A stretch of 64,000 bases of DNA from Bacteroides stercorirosoris (GTDB lineage: Bacteria > Bacteroidota > Bacteroidia > Bacteroidales > Bacteroidaceae): contig NZ_FQZN01000005.1 in the NCBI RefSeq assembly GCF_900142015.1, positions 1 through 64,000 of the forward strand, given 5' to 3'. Both the position numbers and the translations under genes were made by a program. The notes beneath the pieces are model-generated. The model did not search any database and was not told where the DNA came from. It was given only the letters and a program-made list of their open reading frames with translations. This document shows positions 15,633 through 26,100 of this stretch, piece by piece. Positions within the stretch are counted from its first letter, which is position 1, and the number at the start of each line of letters is the position of its first letter.

Positions 15633-18587
15633 CTATTTTGTTTTAGTTGGTCTGGGACCAAGGTATGAACGCTGCATACCCCCAAAATCTAATACAACTT
15701 TCTGTAGAACGGTGCCCGGATCTCCACACAACACTTTCACAGTATGTTTGCCCGGCTCATTAATATGCAATGTCGTTTTATTTATTCGACAATTCTTCAA
15801 CACGCTCTCATACCATATTTGCGCATATTCAAAAGAAGAGGTGGAAGGATTCATCACCGGACCATCGTCAATGCAGACTCCATACTTTGTTTCAATATTT
15901 GTAGCCTCATGACCTGCATAATCCTTATCGGTGCTCAAAGTAAATGTAGGCAGCACATACGTATATACATCTACAGAACCTTGCCCAAAAGCATAAAAGT
16001 CATATTCAACACGCGGCACGGTGCTGTTGCCCGTTCTCTGTACCGGTGCTATGGGATTACCCAGTTGTACTGAAGCATCTTCAAAGCCTAAGTTCGGAAT
16101 CAGTTTAATCTTAATATCCTCATTTTCAACTTTTCGATGATAATCAGCCGCATTAATGGAAACATATCCATTATGTTCCACGAACAAGGTATCCAGTTCT
16201 TGCAAAGAGGGAGAAGATGGATTGAAGACCGAAACATATATTTTATCTTTTCCGGCATTTCCGGCCATCACATCAATCACTCCTGACACGCGTTCTCCTA
16301 CAGGTACCCGACTCCAGTCAACAGACACCCAAATACGTTCTTCCTGCTTTGTTACACCTTCTTTTCTATTAACAATAATCCAATCGTCAGAAACTTCAAG
16401 GTTCCACTCCAACGGGGCAAGGCCTTTATTAAATAAGTCAAAATAATAAGATTGACGGAAATATGTGTTGAAAGCAGGTAAAGTGCGAATACTGCTCTTT
16501 CCCCGAAGCACATCCTCTCCCTCAGTCAACACTCCCAAAGACGCAGCTGCAGGCAAACTGACATCCAACAGTTTCGGGAGTTCAAAATAGGAAGCCGCAA
16601 AACCCTGGCGTGTCGTCATTACCGGATTCCACTTCCCGTTCAACAGCGAATTGTATCCTTGGGTTATTATTTGCAAACTATCATAACAGGCTTTCGCCTC
16701 TTTAGCTATACTATCCGTAGCTGCCCTTCCCTGCAATGCGTACCAGCGGTTTTTCTGTCCGTAAAGCACCATTTTGTTTAAGTATTCACAACCTTTCACC
16801 GGATAATACAGGAGTTGATAGAACCCGGCTTTCTCACTTTCCGGCAATTGTTGCAAAATGGAATCCACTTTTGTTCCGATGCGGTCATATTCCGCCAAAC
16901 GGGTATCTGCCTCACGATAGTTCGTGAACGAGAAATCGGTATCAGTATTTCGCTCCTTGCCATGCTTATTGGTGGACCACTGATATCCCCACCCCATGAG
17001 TTCGGGCTTACGGGAAAAGGATTGGTGGTAGAACGTGGTGGTTATATCCCGAAAATCTTCATAATACTCCTGTCCGAACATGTCGGCCAGCCAACGGGCC
17101 TGACAGGTAGATATATTATGATAACCGAACGCATTAATATCGTAAGCCATGGACAAAAACAGATTCATTGAGAACTCACAAGACTTTATATCACCTACAT
17201 TCAAAAGCCATACGCGGTCTGCTGTCGCGTCGTACGCTTTACGGAGTTCCTCATACATCAATGCAGGGGATATGGTACTCATCCATAAGTAGTCATGCGG
17301 CTTTCCCAGATATGAAACATGGTAATAGACACCTGCACGACCGGAGCGTTTCTGTTCACGCGGACTGCTCAGGCGTTTCATATAACCGTAATTGTCATCA
17401 GGCCAAATAATCGTAACATCATCCGGCAACTCAAGCCCGGCATTGTATACATCCAACACCTCTTTATAAGGAGTAAAGGCTTGCGGGATTTCATTGGCTG
17501 GCTTCTTTATCACATCAACCAGCAATTGCCGTTGAGCATTCAACGCATCGCCCAGAAGTTTGACACGCTCCTTCATGTCACTGCTTCCGCCCATAGCCTT
17601 ATCATGCAGACCACGTAAGGCCAGTGTATACACATTCTCATAAGGAGAATTATCTACGACCCTTTGCCTCAAAACCCTGTCAAGCATTTCTTTGTTATTC
17701 ACATAGTCCCAGTCTCCCATGGTTTTCTTATCCCACTCACTGGCATTGTTGAACAATAACGGTTCACAGTGCACAGACCCCATCACAATGGCAAAGCTAT
17801 CTGCTACCAATTTATTTTCAGGAATCTTATTGAAAGCTGTGGAGGCTTCATGCATTGCAGGACAAAGATAGTTCGCTTTCAACCGCAAAAGGAGTTCACA
17901 AACTTTGGCATAAGTTTTAGGACCAATATTACCACGCTCTTTCTCGAAATTTGTTTTAGCCCATCGGAGCAATCCCCAATCCTCATCATTTATAAATATG
18001 CCACGGTATTTTACTGTGGGTTCTTCGGAAGTCATCTTTTGAACTTTAAGACACAATTCTTTCCGTTTCGCTACGGGAGCATCCGCCCACCAGTACCACG
18101 GAGAAACGCCTATCGACTCTGAGATTGAGAATAAGCCATAGGCCGTCCCCCTGCGGTCACTTCCAACCACAACCAATGCTTTCTTTACTCCGGGGAAAGG
18201 GTTACGGACTACTTCTATATGGAAGCTCTCCCATTTGTCTTTCAAAGTGCTTACATCCAGTTTCTTTTTGAGAATAAGCTTGTCTATCAACTCATTATGT
18301 CCCAATGTACCCACAATTATACAATTCGAAGACATCTCTTCCACAGCCTCGCTAACTGCTATTTCGCGGTCGGTCACCAACCGTACGTCATTACTAAATA
18401 GATGAGCCGATTTCTTTATTACTTCAAAATCCCGGATATCGTAATAAAGCTTGGCTGCCTTCCCCGACTTTACCAATTCAAATTCATCAGCTCCACTTCC
18501 ACCTTTCGTCAATGAAACTTGAGCCCAAACTGTTGATACACCTGACAGACATGCCACCAGGATTAAAATCACTTTTAATTTCGTCAT
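15633..18587 (-). CDS. GH115 alpha-glucuronidase (copy 1)
   Basis: A 984-residue exported enzyme of family GH115, which removes glucuronic or 4-O-methylglucuronic acid from internal or terminal positions of xylans and arabinogalactans. A signal peptide (MTKLKVILILVACLSG) is followed by the N-terminal alpha/beta domain (VVVGSDRRGTAYGLFS), the TIM-barrel block (SPWYWWADAP, KYRGIFINDEDWGL, RLKANYLCPAMHEA, DVTIIWPDDNYGY, WLLNVGDIKSCEF) and C-terminal beta domains ending FGGMQRSYLGP. It starts 8 bp after the stop of the second GH115, so the two form one transcript. By eye the pair is about half identical, so they likely have different regiospecificity. Confidence 0.95.
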   Translation of the reverse strand: MTKLKVILILVACLSGVSTVWAQVSLTKGGSGADEFELVKSGKAAKLYYDIRDFEVIKKSAHLFSNDVRLVTDREIAVSEAVEEMSSNCIIVGTLGHNELIDKLILKKKLDVSTLKDKWESFHIEVVRNPFPGVKKALVVVGSDRRGTAYGLFSISESIGVSPWYWWADAPVAKRKELCLKVQKMTSEEPTVKYRGIFINDEDWGLLRWAKTNFEKERGNIGPKTYAKVCELLLRLKANYLCPAMHEASTAFNKIPENKLVADSFAIVMGSVHCEPLLFNNASEWDKKTMGDWDYVNNKEMLDRVLRQRVVDNSPYENVYTLALRGLHDKAMGGSSDMKERVKLLGDALNAQRQLLVDVIKKPANEIPQAFTPYKEVLDVYNAGLELPDDVTIIWPDDNYGYMKRLSSPREQKRSGRAGVYYHVSYLGKPHDYLWMSTISPALMYEELRKAYDATADRVWLLNVGDIKSCEFSMNLFLSMAYDINAFGYHNISTCQARWLADMFGQEYYEDFRDITTTFYHQSFSRKPELMGWGYQWSTNKHGKERNTDTDFSFTNYREADTRLAEYDRIGTKVDSILQQLPESEKAGFYQLLYYPVKGCEYLNKMVLYGQKNRWYALQGRAATDSIAKEAKACYDSLQIITQGYNSLLNGKWNPVMTTRQGFAASYFELPKLLDVSLPAAASLGVLTEGEDVLRGKSSIRTLPAFNTYFRQSYYFDLFNKGLAPLEWNLEVSDDWIIVNRKEGVTKQEERIWVSVDWSRVPVGERVSGVIDVMAGNAGKDKIYVSVFNPSSPSLQELDTLFVEHNGYVSINAADYHRKVENEDIKIKLIPNLGFEDASVQLGNPIAPVQRTGNSTVPRVEYDFYAFGQGSVDVYTYVLPTFTLSTDKDYAGHEATNIETKYGVCIDDGPVMNPSTSSFEYAQIWYESVLKNCRINKTTLHINEPGKHTVKVLCGDPGTVLQKVVLDFGGMQRSYLGPRPTKTK

Positions 18588-18594
18588 ATTCCTT

Positions 18595-21510
18595 TCAATT
18601 TATTCTTGTTGTTTCCGGTCCCATATAGGAACGTTTCAAGCCTCCGAAATCCACAACTATCTTTTGCAGCATCATTCCCGGATGGGCACAATAGATTTTT
18701 ACGGTGTGCTTTCCCGGCTTATTAATGAAATGGGTAGTCTTATTGATTCTACAATTTCTCAACACACTCTGAATCCACGGAGTACTATAATATGTCGCCC
18801 CCGCTTCCGGCAAATATACCGGACTGTTATCTACCATCACTCCATAGCGTGAACCATGCTCATTATCTAACGGGAAGATAGGCATCATATAGGTATAAAC
18901 ATCTACCGGCCCCGTCTGAAAAGAATAGAAATCATACTCCAAAACCGGATATTTATCGCCACGCACCGGAGCTACATAGTTAGAAGTCAGTATCAGCCCA
19001 TCCAGATAGGGCGTCTTTGCAAATGCATCTCCTAAACGCATCACTTTATTATCAAATCCCAATCCTTCGACCACGTCAAATTTTATATTCGCATCCTCAC
19101 GCTTCCGGTGAAAACCTGTAGCGTCAATAGAAACATAACCATTATTTTCCACATATAGTCCTTTCAACTCTTCCACCGAAGGAGTTTCCGGATTAAAGAC
19201 TGATACAAACACTGTCTGCTTTTCACCACTCCCTGAAGAAATATCAATAGATCCTGAAACAGACTCTCCAACAGGAACTTTGCTCCAATCTACAGATACA
19301 TTGATACGCTCCTCTGAATATGTCGCCCCGCTCTTTTTATTAACCAATATCCATGGGTCAGAAGGAACAGCTTTCCACTTCAATTTTCCCATGCCGCTAT
19401 TAAATACATCCACATAATAAGATTGGGGTAGATATTTATTAAAGCATGGTATCACATGCACATTGGAGACTCCTTTCATATTGTCCGCAGCTTCACAGGA
19501 GACTCCCAAAGTCGGTACCGGACTCAATGAAACGGAATCAGTCCGCGCACGCTCAAAGGAACGCGCTCCACCATGAATCAAGGACATCATTCCCTGCCAT
19601 TTGCCATTCAACAAGGAGTTATATCGCTTCGTTATAATCTCCAGGCTATCGCCATAGGCTTTCACCCGACTCCGCAGTAAATTAGCCGCAGATCTTTTTT
19701 GCGAAGCATATAGCCTATTTTTCTGGGCATTAAGAGTCATTTGGTTAACTAATGCCGCTCCCTTCACATTGTAATATACCAACTGGAAAAATGCGGGTAC
19801 GGCTTCTTTATCCAATTTATTCAAGATAGCCTCTGCCTTTGCTGATATACGCTCATAAGCTGCCAAACGCTTGTCCGCTTCCCGATAGTTCTGAATGGAA
19901 AACTCAGTATCTGTGCTTCGTTCCATATATTCCGGTTTGCGGGCAAATGCCAATTGGAAATAGGTCTGTTGGATATCTGACAAATCTTCTCTATACTCCT
20001 CTCCAAACATCCGACAAAGAAAATCTACACTGTGCGTATTTATATTATTGAAATTAAAACGCTCTATATCATAAGCCATATCCATAAACAAAGTGATGTG
20101 GTATTCCGCAGGCTTAATATCACCGACATTCACCACCCACAGCCTGTCGGCCGTGGCACGATACGCCTTTTCCAGTTCCTCATACATCAGCGCAGGAGGA
20201 GTAGTTGCTATCCATAAATAATGCTTCGGAGGTCCCCAATAAGAAACATGATAATAGACTCCGGAACGACCGGAACGCTTACGTTCTTCTGAGTTACTTA
20301 ATCTTTTTATATATCCGAAATCATCTTCAGACCATACAATAGTCACGTCATCCGGCAAAACCATTCCGTGATCGTAGGTTTCCAAAACCTCCTTATAAGG
20401 GGTAAACGCTTGGGGTATCTGATTGGCCGGTTTCGAAATTTCACTTTCCAAAATATTCCGTTGGTCGTCAAAAGCCTTTTCAAGCACGCGCGCCTGCTCT
20501 TCCAACGACAAATTCCCTGCCATCACCGCATCATGAATGCCTCGCATTGCCAATGTATAAACATTCTCGAACTTTCCATTCTCCTGTACGCGTTTGCGCA
20601 ATACCTTATTAATGCCATCACGGTTCTTTACGTAATTCCACTCGCCCATAGTACTTCTATCCCATTCACTTGCATTGTTAAATAACAGAGGCTCGCAATG
20701 TACCGACCCCATCACAATTGCAAAACTGTCCGCAACCAACTTATTCTTAGGATAATGATTGAAGGCTTTTGTGCAAGAGTGCATTGCAGGACACAAGTAA
20801 TTTGCTTTCAGACGAAGCAACAACTCACAGATCTTAGCATACGTTTTAGGACCTATATCACCGGTTTCCGGTTCAAACACTTTTGAGGCCCAAGGTTTTA
20901 ATCCCCAATCTTCATCATTAATAAAAATTCCTCTATATTTTACCGAAGGCTCTTTCGACACAATAGTATTTACTTGCAAACGCAGTTCTTTCTTTTTAAC
21001 CACCGGAGCATCCGCCCACCAATACCACGGAGATACTCCAATGGCTTCTGAAACAGAGAAGAGACCATAAGAAGTTCCTCTACGGTCACATCCTGCTATC
21101 ACCAACGCTTTTCCGACACCGGCAAACGGATTATTGATTATAGTAATTACATATTGTTCCCAACCATTTTTAATTGAGCTTATATCTAGTTTACCTTGGG
21201 CAACCAACTGATTGATATATTTATTTTTCCCTATCATCCCAACAAGTATGACATCCTTGCCGGAAGGCATTTTCTCCTTTAATTCCAACCGTTTCCCTGT
21301 AACGCGTTCAACATCTTCTACAAACAGCTTCACTGTTTTCTTTACCGATTCTTCATCCGACCTGTCATAGCATACTACCGATTTTGAGGCTGAAGTGACA
21401 ACAGGAAAGACATCCTCCCCTTGTTGTTTATCTACTAAAACAAGCTGAGAATAACTACTCACAGTGAAACTGAATAATAACAATAATAATAAACTGATTT
21501 TCTTCATCAT
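18595..21510 (-). CDS. GH115 alpha-glucuronidase (copy 2)
   Basis: A 971-residue GH115 enzyme with the same blocks as its neighbour (SPWYWWADAP, KYRGIFINDEDWGL, DDVTIVWSEDDFGY, WVVNVGDIKPAEY) and the same C-terminal end (FGGLKRSYMGP). The start is placed at MMKKISLLLLLLFSF, which gives a normal signal peptide. An ATG at 21579 adds a second hydrophobic stretch and is less likely, though it also lies downstream of the predicted transcription start. It is the first gene of the GH115 transcript, with a shared-operator promoter at 21620-21685. One clear difference from copy 1 is a shorter stretch around the IQQTYFQLAFARKPEYMERS segment. Confidence 0.94.
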   Translation of the reverse strand: MMKKISLLLLLLFSFTVSSYSQLVLVDKQQGEDVFPVVTSASKSVVCYDRSDEESVKKTVKLFVEDVERVTGKRLELKEKMPSGKDVILVGMIGKNKYINQLVAQGKLDISSIKNGWEQYVITIINNPFAGVGKALVIAGCDRRGTSYGLFSVSEAIGVSPWYWWADAPVVKKKELRLQVNTIVSKEPSVKYRGIFINDEDWGLKPWASKVFEPETGDIGPKTYAKICELLLRLKANYLCPAMHSCTKAFNHYPKNKLVADSFAIVMGSVHCEPLLFNNASEWDRSTMGEWNYVKNRDGINKVLRKRVQENGKFENVYTLAMRGIHDAVMAGNLSLEEQARVLEKAFDDQRNILESEISKPANQIPQAFTPYKEVLETYDHGMVLPDDVTIVWSEDDFGYIKRLSNSEERKRSGRSGVYYHVSYWGPPKHYLWIATTPPALMYEELEKAYRATADRLWVVNVGDIKPAEYHITLFMDMAYDIERFNFNNINTHSVDFLCRMFGEEYREDLSDIQQTYFQLAFARKPEYMERSTDTEFSIQNYREADKRLAAYERISAKAEAILNKLDKEAVPAFFQLVYYNVKGAALVNQMTLNAQKNRLYASQKRSAANLLRSRVKAYGDSLEIITKRYNSLLNGKWQGMMSLIHGGARSFERARTDSVSLSPVPTLGVSCEAADNMKGVSNVHVIPCFNKYLPQSYYVDVFNSGMGKLKWKAVPSDPWILVNKKSGATYSEERINVSVDWSKVPVGESVSGSIDISSGSGEKQTVFVSVFNPETPSVEELKGLYVENNGYVSIDATGFHRKREDANIKFDVVEGLGFDNKVMRLGDAFAKTPYLDGLILTSNYVAPVRGDKYPVLEYDFYSFQTGPVDVYTYMMPIFPLDNEHGSRYGVMVDNSPVYLPEAGATYYSTPWIQSVLRNCRINKTTHFINKPGKHTVKIYCAHPGMMLQKIVVDFGGLKRSYMGPETTRIN

Positions 21511-21619
21511 ACTTAATAGTATTAGGGTTTGACTTATTCTCAGAAAGCATATAATACTATAAAAGGAATATGTTTTCATAGCATTAACTTAACTCTGAGA
21601 CTCCATTAAATGGATGTGG

Positions 21620-21685
21620 CAAATTTAGGTCCTCTGCCTATTCAGTCATAAAAGAAATATCCCAATAAATAAAAGAAACGTCTCA
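21620..21685 (-). promoter_or_regulatory. GH115-operon promoter with putative HTCS operator
   Basis: The minus-strand -7 box TAAATTTG (plus 21620-21627) is preceded by the direct repeat ATCCCA (21659-21664) and GTCTCA (21680-21685), spaced 21 bp. The 27-base block starting at 21660 differs from the block at the susC promoter (from 15030) at only four positions. The distance from -7 box to operator is identical to that at susC. Confidence 0.72.
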
Positions 21686-21735
21686 AACTCTCAAAAACCA
21701 CATTCATCGCATGAGAATATAATATTCGCCCATTT

Positions 21736-23160
21736 TTATTGAATAACCACAAGAGGAATTCCTAAGATAAAAGCAATTTTTTTCAACTCCTTTACTTTAT
21801 GTCCTACGCCGATAGCACAATGGTGTGAAGGTCCTGCCTTACTCCACTGCTCCATAAAATGACGAGCTCCACAAGGAAAACGGTAACGACTATTAGTATT
21901 GCCAATGTGTAATGTTTCTCCCGGAACAGCTTCTCCTTCAGTTGCCAGTAAGAAAAATCCATCCACTCCTTCACAGACAGATAAAAGAGTTACTTTTCCT
22001 TGTTTCACACTCATCTGTATAGATAAGCCCTTTCCCGGTTTCCCATGATACAACGGAAGCGGAACCAACTTGACCTGACCTTCGGCAATAGCGAAATGAG
22101 CCGGACCATCATGTCCTAACAATATGACATCATCGTCAAAATCCATAGCATAGAATTCCGAAAAGGAACCTCCCGAACCTAACAACGATAATATTTTCAT
22201 CGCTTGTGCATTTTTCACCTCGCACTCACCGGCAACGGGTATACCGTATCCAGTTAAAAGCGTATTGCCTGCTATAACCGAAGTCACAATATTCTCATAA
22301 TCGTTCCCTTGAAATCCTTCATAATAATACGCCATCGCAGTCAATCGATGGGATTTTACCAGTTTATCCAACGCAACAGAAGTCTTAGCCGCCCTCGTCA
22401 GTTCGATAGATTCACACAATGAAGACACTTCAAACTTTTCATGAAACTCTTTTAATTTCTCATTCATTTCCATGTCAGTCACTTCGTCTCTCAAAGCCTT
22501 CAACTCACACATTTCCAACATTTCTATATGAGTGCCGAAAGTTGCGCTCAAACGCGTCACATCCGTATAAACGTCAAGCATTCCACAATAATAGTGGCCT
22601 AAAATGCCCAGTCTGTTATTACGCAATCCATAAACTACGCGAGACGCAGCAACCCAAGAGGTCACTTCCTCCCAAACCGATTCATCAGACAGATAGCCGG
22701 TGACAATGTCATACTTAATGCCAGCTCGGTTGAACACACTCGCAAATTCCGGAACAGAACATGCCTGACAATGCGCCAACCACTCACCGGTCATCTTCCC
22801 TCTGTCAGACATTGAATTTACAAAAGCATAATCAATAGCCGAAGTCGGCTGCACATTCAGCATCACAATAGGTTTGCCAACTACCTGTGCTACCGGCAAT
22901 ATTGTGGAAGACAGAGCATAAGTAGAAATAAACAAAAATACGACCTCGACATCCGCCTGTTTCAAAAACATTGCGCTCTGTCTTGCCTTCTCCGGTGTAT
23001 CCACCATTCCTACATTTATAACTTCGGCATCCATTGCACCTATTTGGGAGGATATGCTGTCCTGATAACTCAACAAACGGGCAAGAAGCCCATCAAATTG
23101 CTTCCAATATGTATCCAGACCTACTCCTAAAAGACCAACTTTTACTTTCTCTCGTGTCAT
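21736..23160 (-). CDS. L-arabinose/fucose-isomerase-family protein
   Basis: A 474-residue protein without a signal peptide, resembling L-arabinose isomerase (aldose to ketose). The four metal-site residues of that family can be placed: Glu in YYYEGFQG, Glu in VAGECEVKN, His in LLGHDGPAH and His in IGVGHKVKE. An N-terminal alpha/beta domain starts [14 protein letters not shown]. It is cytoplasmic, 31 bp downstream of the HTCS gene and probably co-transcribed with it. This is unusual, because PUL neighbours are mostly exported. It may convert a monosaccharide released by the PUL. Arabinose is the natural guess given GH43 and GH127, but related proteins act on other sugars, so no gene symbol is given. 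Confidence 0.8.
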   Translation of the reverse strand: MTREKVKVGLLGVGLDTYWKQFDGLLARLLSYQDSISSQIGAMDAEVINVGMVDTPEKARQSAMFLKQADVEVVFLFISTYALSSTILPVAQVVGKPIVMLNVQPTSAIDYAFVNSMSDRGKMTGEWLAHCQACSVPEFASVFNRAGIKYDIVTGYLSDESVWEEVTSWVAASRVVYGLRNNRLGILGHYYCGMLDVYTDVTRLSATFGTHIEMLEMCELKALRDEVTDMEMNEKLKEFHEKFEVSSLCESIELTRAAKTSVALDKLVKSHRLTAMAYYYEGFQGNDYENIVTSVIAGNTLLTGYGIPVAGECEVKNAQAMKILSLLGSGGSFSEFYAMDFDDDVILLGHDGPAHFAIAEGQVKLVPLPLYHGKPGKGLSIQMSVKQGKVTLLSVCEGVDGFFLLATEGEAVPGETLHIGNTNSRYRFPCGARHFMEQWSKAGPSHHCAIGVGHKVKELKKIAFILGIPLVVIQ

Positions 23161-23191
23161 GATTCTTCTTTTTTATAATTAATTCATAAGT

Positions 23192-26100
23192 TTATCCCAC
23201 AAAATCTTTCGGCAAAACACCGAATTGTTTCAAAAAGCACTTAGCAAAATAAGATGGCGAATTAAACCCAACGCGGTAGCAAACCTCATTAATACGGTTC
23301 TCACCTTCCTTAAGCAATTGAGCAGCCTGTTTCAGACGCTCCAACCGCAAATATTCATTCGGACTCAAATCCAGAATTCCCTTTATTTTCCGGTAGAAAC
23401 TGGAACGGCTCATGTTTAGGATATCCGCGATATCATCCATGCCAAAATCCGGATTATGCAGATTGGCGAGAATTATCTCATTCAAGTGCTTGATAAACTC
23501 TTCATCCGCTTTCGTTAAAGCCATTGTATTAACCGCAACGAATGGAGACTTTGCAAATGTTTGACGCAATTTTTCCCGATTGGCTATCAGGCTGGAAATG
23601 CATGCATACAGGTATTCTACCGAAAAAGGCTTCTCTATATAGGCATCCGCACCCAGTTCCAGACCTTCGATTTTCGACTGGATATTCGTCTTCGCAGTAA
23701 GCAAAATAACCGGAATATGGCTATAATCAAGTTTTGACTTTATCGTCTTGCAAAGTTCGAAGCCATCCATTACCGGCATCAGTACATCACTTACTACCAG
23801 ATTTACATAATTGTCATCCAAAGTCCGCAAGGCTTCTTCTCCGTTGGAGGCAGTCAAAACGGAATAATACCCTGATAACTGGCGAGTAATAAATGCCTGC
23901 ATATCCGAGTTATCTTCTACTACTAAAATAGTAGCCTGATTACTCTTATTATTATCCAATACCCCTCTCTGTTGCTCCACGACTTTATCCGCATTGACCG
24001 ACATTGTTTCATGCGCCAATGTAATTGCAGAATCTTGTATCATAGGTAAAGTTAAACAGAAACTATTCGTCAGTTCTCCCTTATCCATTTGCAAGGTACC
24101 TTGATGGAATTCAGCCAAAGAACGGGAAAGAGCAAGTCCGATTCCTGTGCCTGTAGCCACTTGCCGCTCTCCCTCTTCAGTAAAGCGTACAAAAGGCTGG
24201 AATATTTTTTCTTTCATAGCATCCGGAATAATTGCCCCGTCATTTACCGTACGAATCCGGAATACGTTCTTCTCAGCTCGCTGATCTACTTCGAGGGAAA
24301 TTTGTACATAAGACTCAGAATACTTCACTGCATTATTCAACAAATTACTTATTATCTTCGTAAGGGCTTCTTTATTGACATGAGCCAACAAATCTCCTTC
24401 CGGCAATTGCAATTTGAAATCCAGCCCTTTCTGCTTTGCCAAAGAAGTAAAACGTAAATAGGTTTCGCGTAAAAGTTCTGTAATGTTACATTCGGCAAAA
24501 TTCAAACGGAATCCCTGTGTTTCCGTCTTACGGAAGTCAAGTAGCTGATTTGTCAAGTTTAACAAACGTTCGGTATTCTGCTTCATAATGTTCAAGTCTT
24601 CCCTCGTTTCAGTATCGACTTGTTTTTTCAGAATAATATTTTCCAAAGGTCCCTTTATCAGAGTCAGCGGTGTACGTATTTCATGTGCCACATTAGTAAA
24701 GAAATCTATTTTTGCATTATAAACTTCACGTTCCTTTTTCTGTTCGAACTTCTCCATCTGTCGACGATGTTTACGATTGTTGCGGCGCTTAAAATAAAGA
24801 ATAGCATAGACAGAGCAGCCTATAGCCAGCAATGCATACGCAAGATAAGCCCATATTGTGAGGTAAAAGGGGGGAAGAATATGAACTTCTACAGCAGCCT
24901 CTTCTTTATTCCAAAGTCCATTTCCATTAGAAGCTCTAACCCGAAATGTGTAGTCTCCATAAGTCAGGTTAGCATAAGTAGCCACCGGACTTTCACCTAC
25001 GGGCAACCATTCTTTGTCAAAACCTTCTAACTTATACATAATTTTATTCATCCTCGGAGCTTGATAACTCAATGCAGCAACTCTGAAAGAAAAAGAATTC
25101 TGATTATGCTTCAACACTATTTTATCAGTAAAAGTGATGTTTTTGGTCAGCGGAGAATTTTGTTCGCCTGCCAATACTTCTTTTCCAAATAGAGAAAAAT
25201 CAGTAATTACTGCCGGAGATAAGTATTTATTTTCTGTAAATGTAGTTGGTTTGAACGACACAAAACCTTCGATTCCTCCAAGATAAATCGTTCCAGACTC
25301 ATCTTTATAACTGGACTGATAATTGAATTGGTCACAAAGTAACCCGTTAGCTGTAGTAAAAACTTTCATGTGTTCTGTAGTAGGGTCGAAGCAGACCAAT
25401 CCAGCATTTGTAGTCAACCAGATCAATCCGGAATTATCTTCCACCATTTGGTAAACGACATCATTAGGTAACCCCTTGCGAGAATTGTAGCCAACAAAAC
25501 TCTCGTCTTCACGATTAAATCGACAAAAACCACCCCCTTGAGTAGTCAGCCAAATTTGTCGGCGAGAATCTTCAAAAATGCTCGATACCTTATTATAAGA
25601 CAAACTCTTTTTGTTTCCTTCATCGTGCAGATAGTTTTTCCATTTCTTCTGATTGACATCATAGCAGAACGCACCGTTTGCATAAGTAGCCAACCAAAGA
25701 TTTCCGTAAGAGTCTTCCTTTACATCATATACAAAACAACCGTTCAATTCAGCGATTTGGTCAAAATCATCTGTTTGCAAATTATAATGTAATAATCCAA
25801 ACATTGTGCCCAAATAAATTTCTCCTGCTGCCGTCCTGCAAATAGAAAAGACACTATTATCTATCAACGACCCCGAGCTACTGTCTTTCATATAGGTTTT
25901 CAGCACTCTACCTGTATGAGTATCTACGATATGTAAACCTTTCGAAAAGGTTCCTACCCACAACTTATCATCCACCAAACATAACCCGTGAATATTGGTA
26001 AACTCGGTACTAGGAGCAAAAAAATGAAACTCTTTAGTACGAGGATCAAAACGGTTTAATCCGCCATCTTCTGTCCCTATCCAAAGAATACCTTTGGTAT

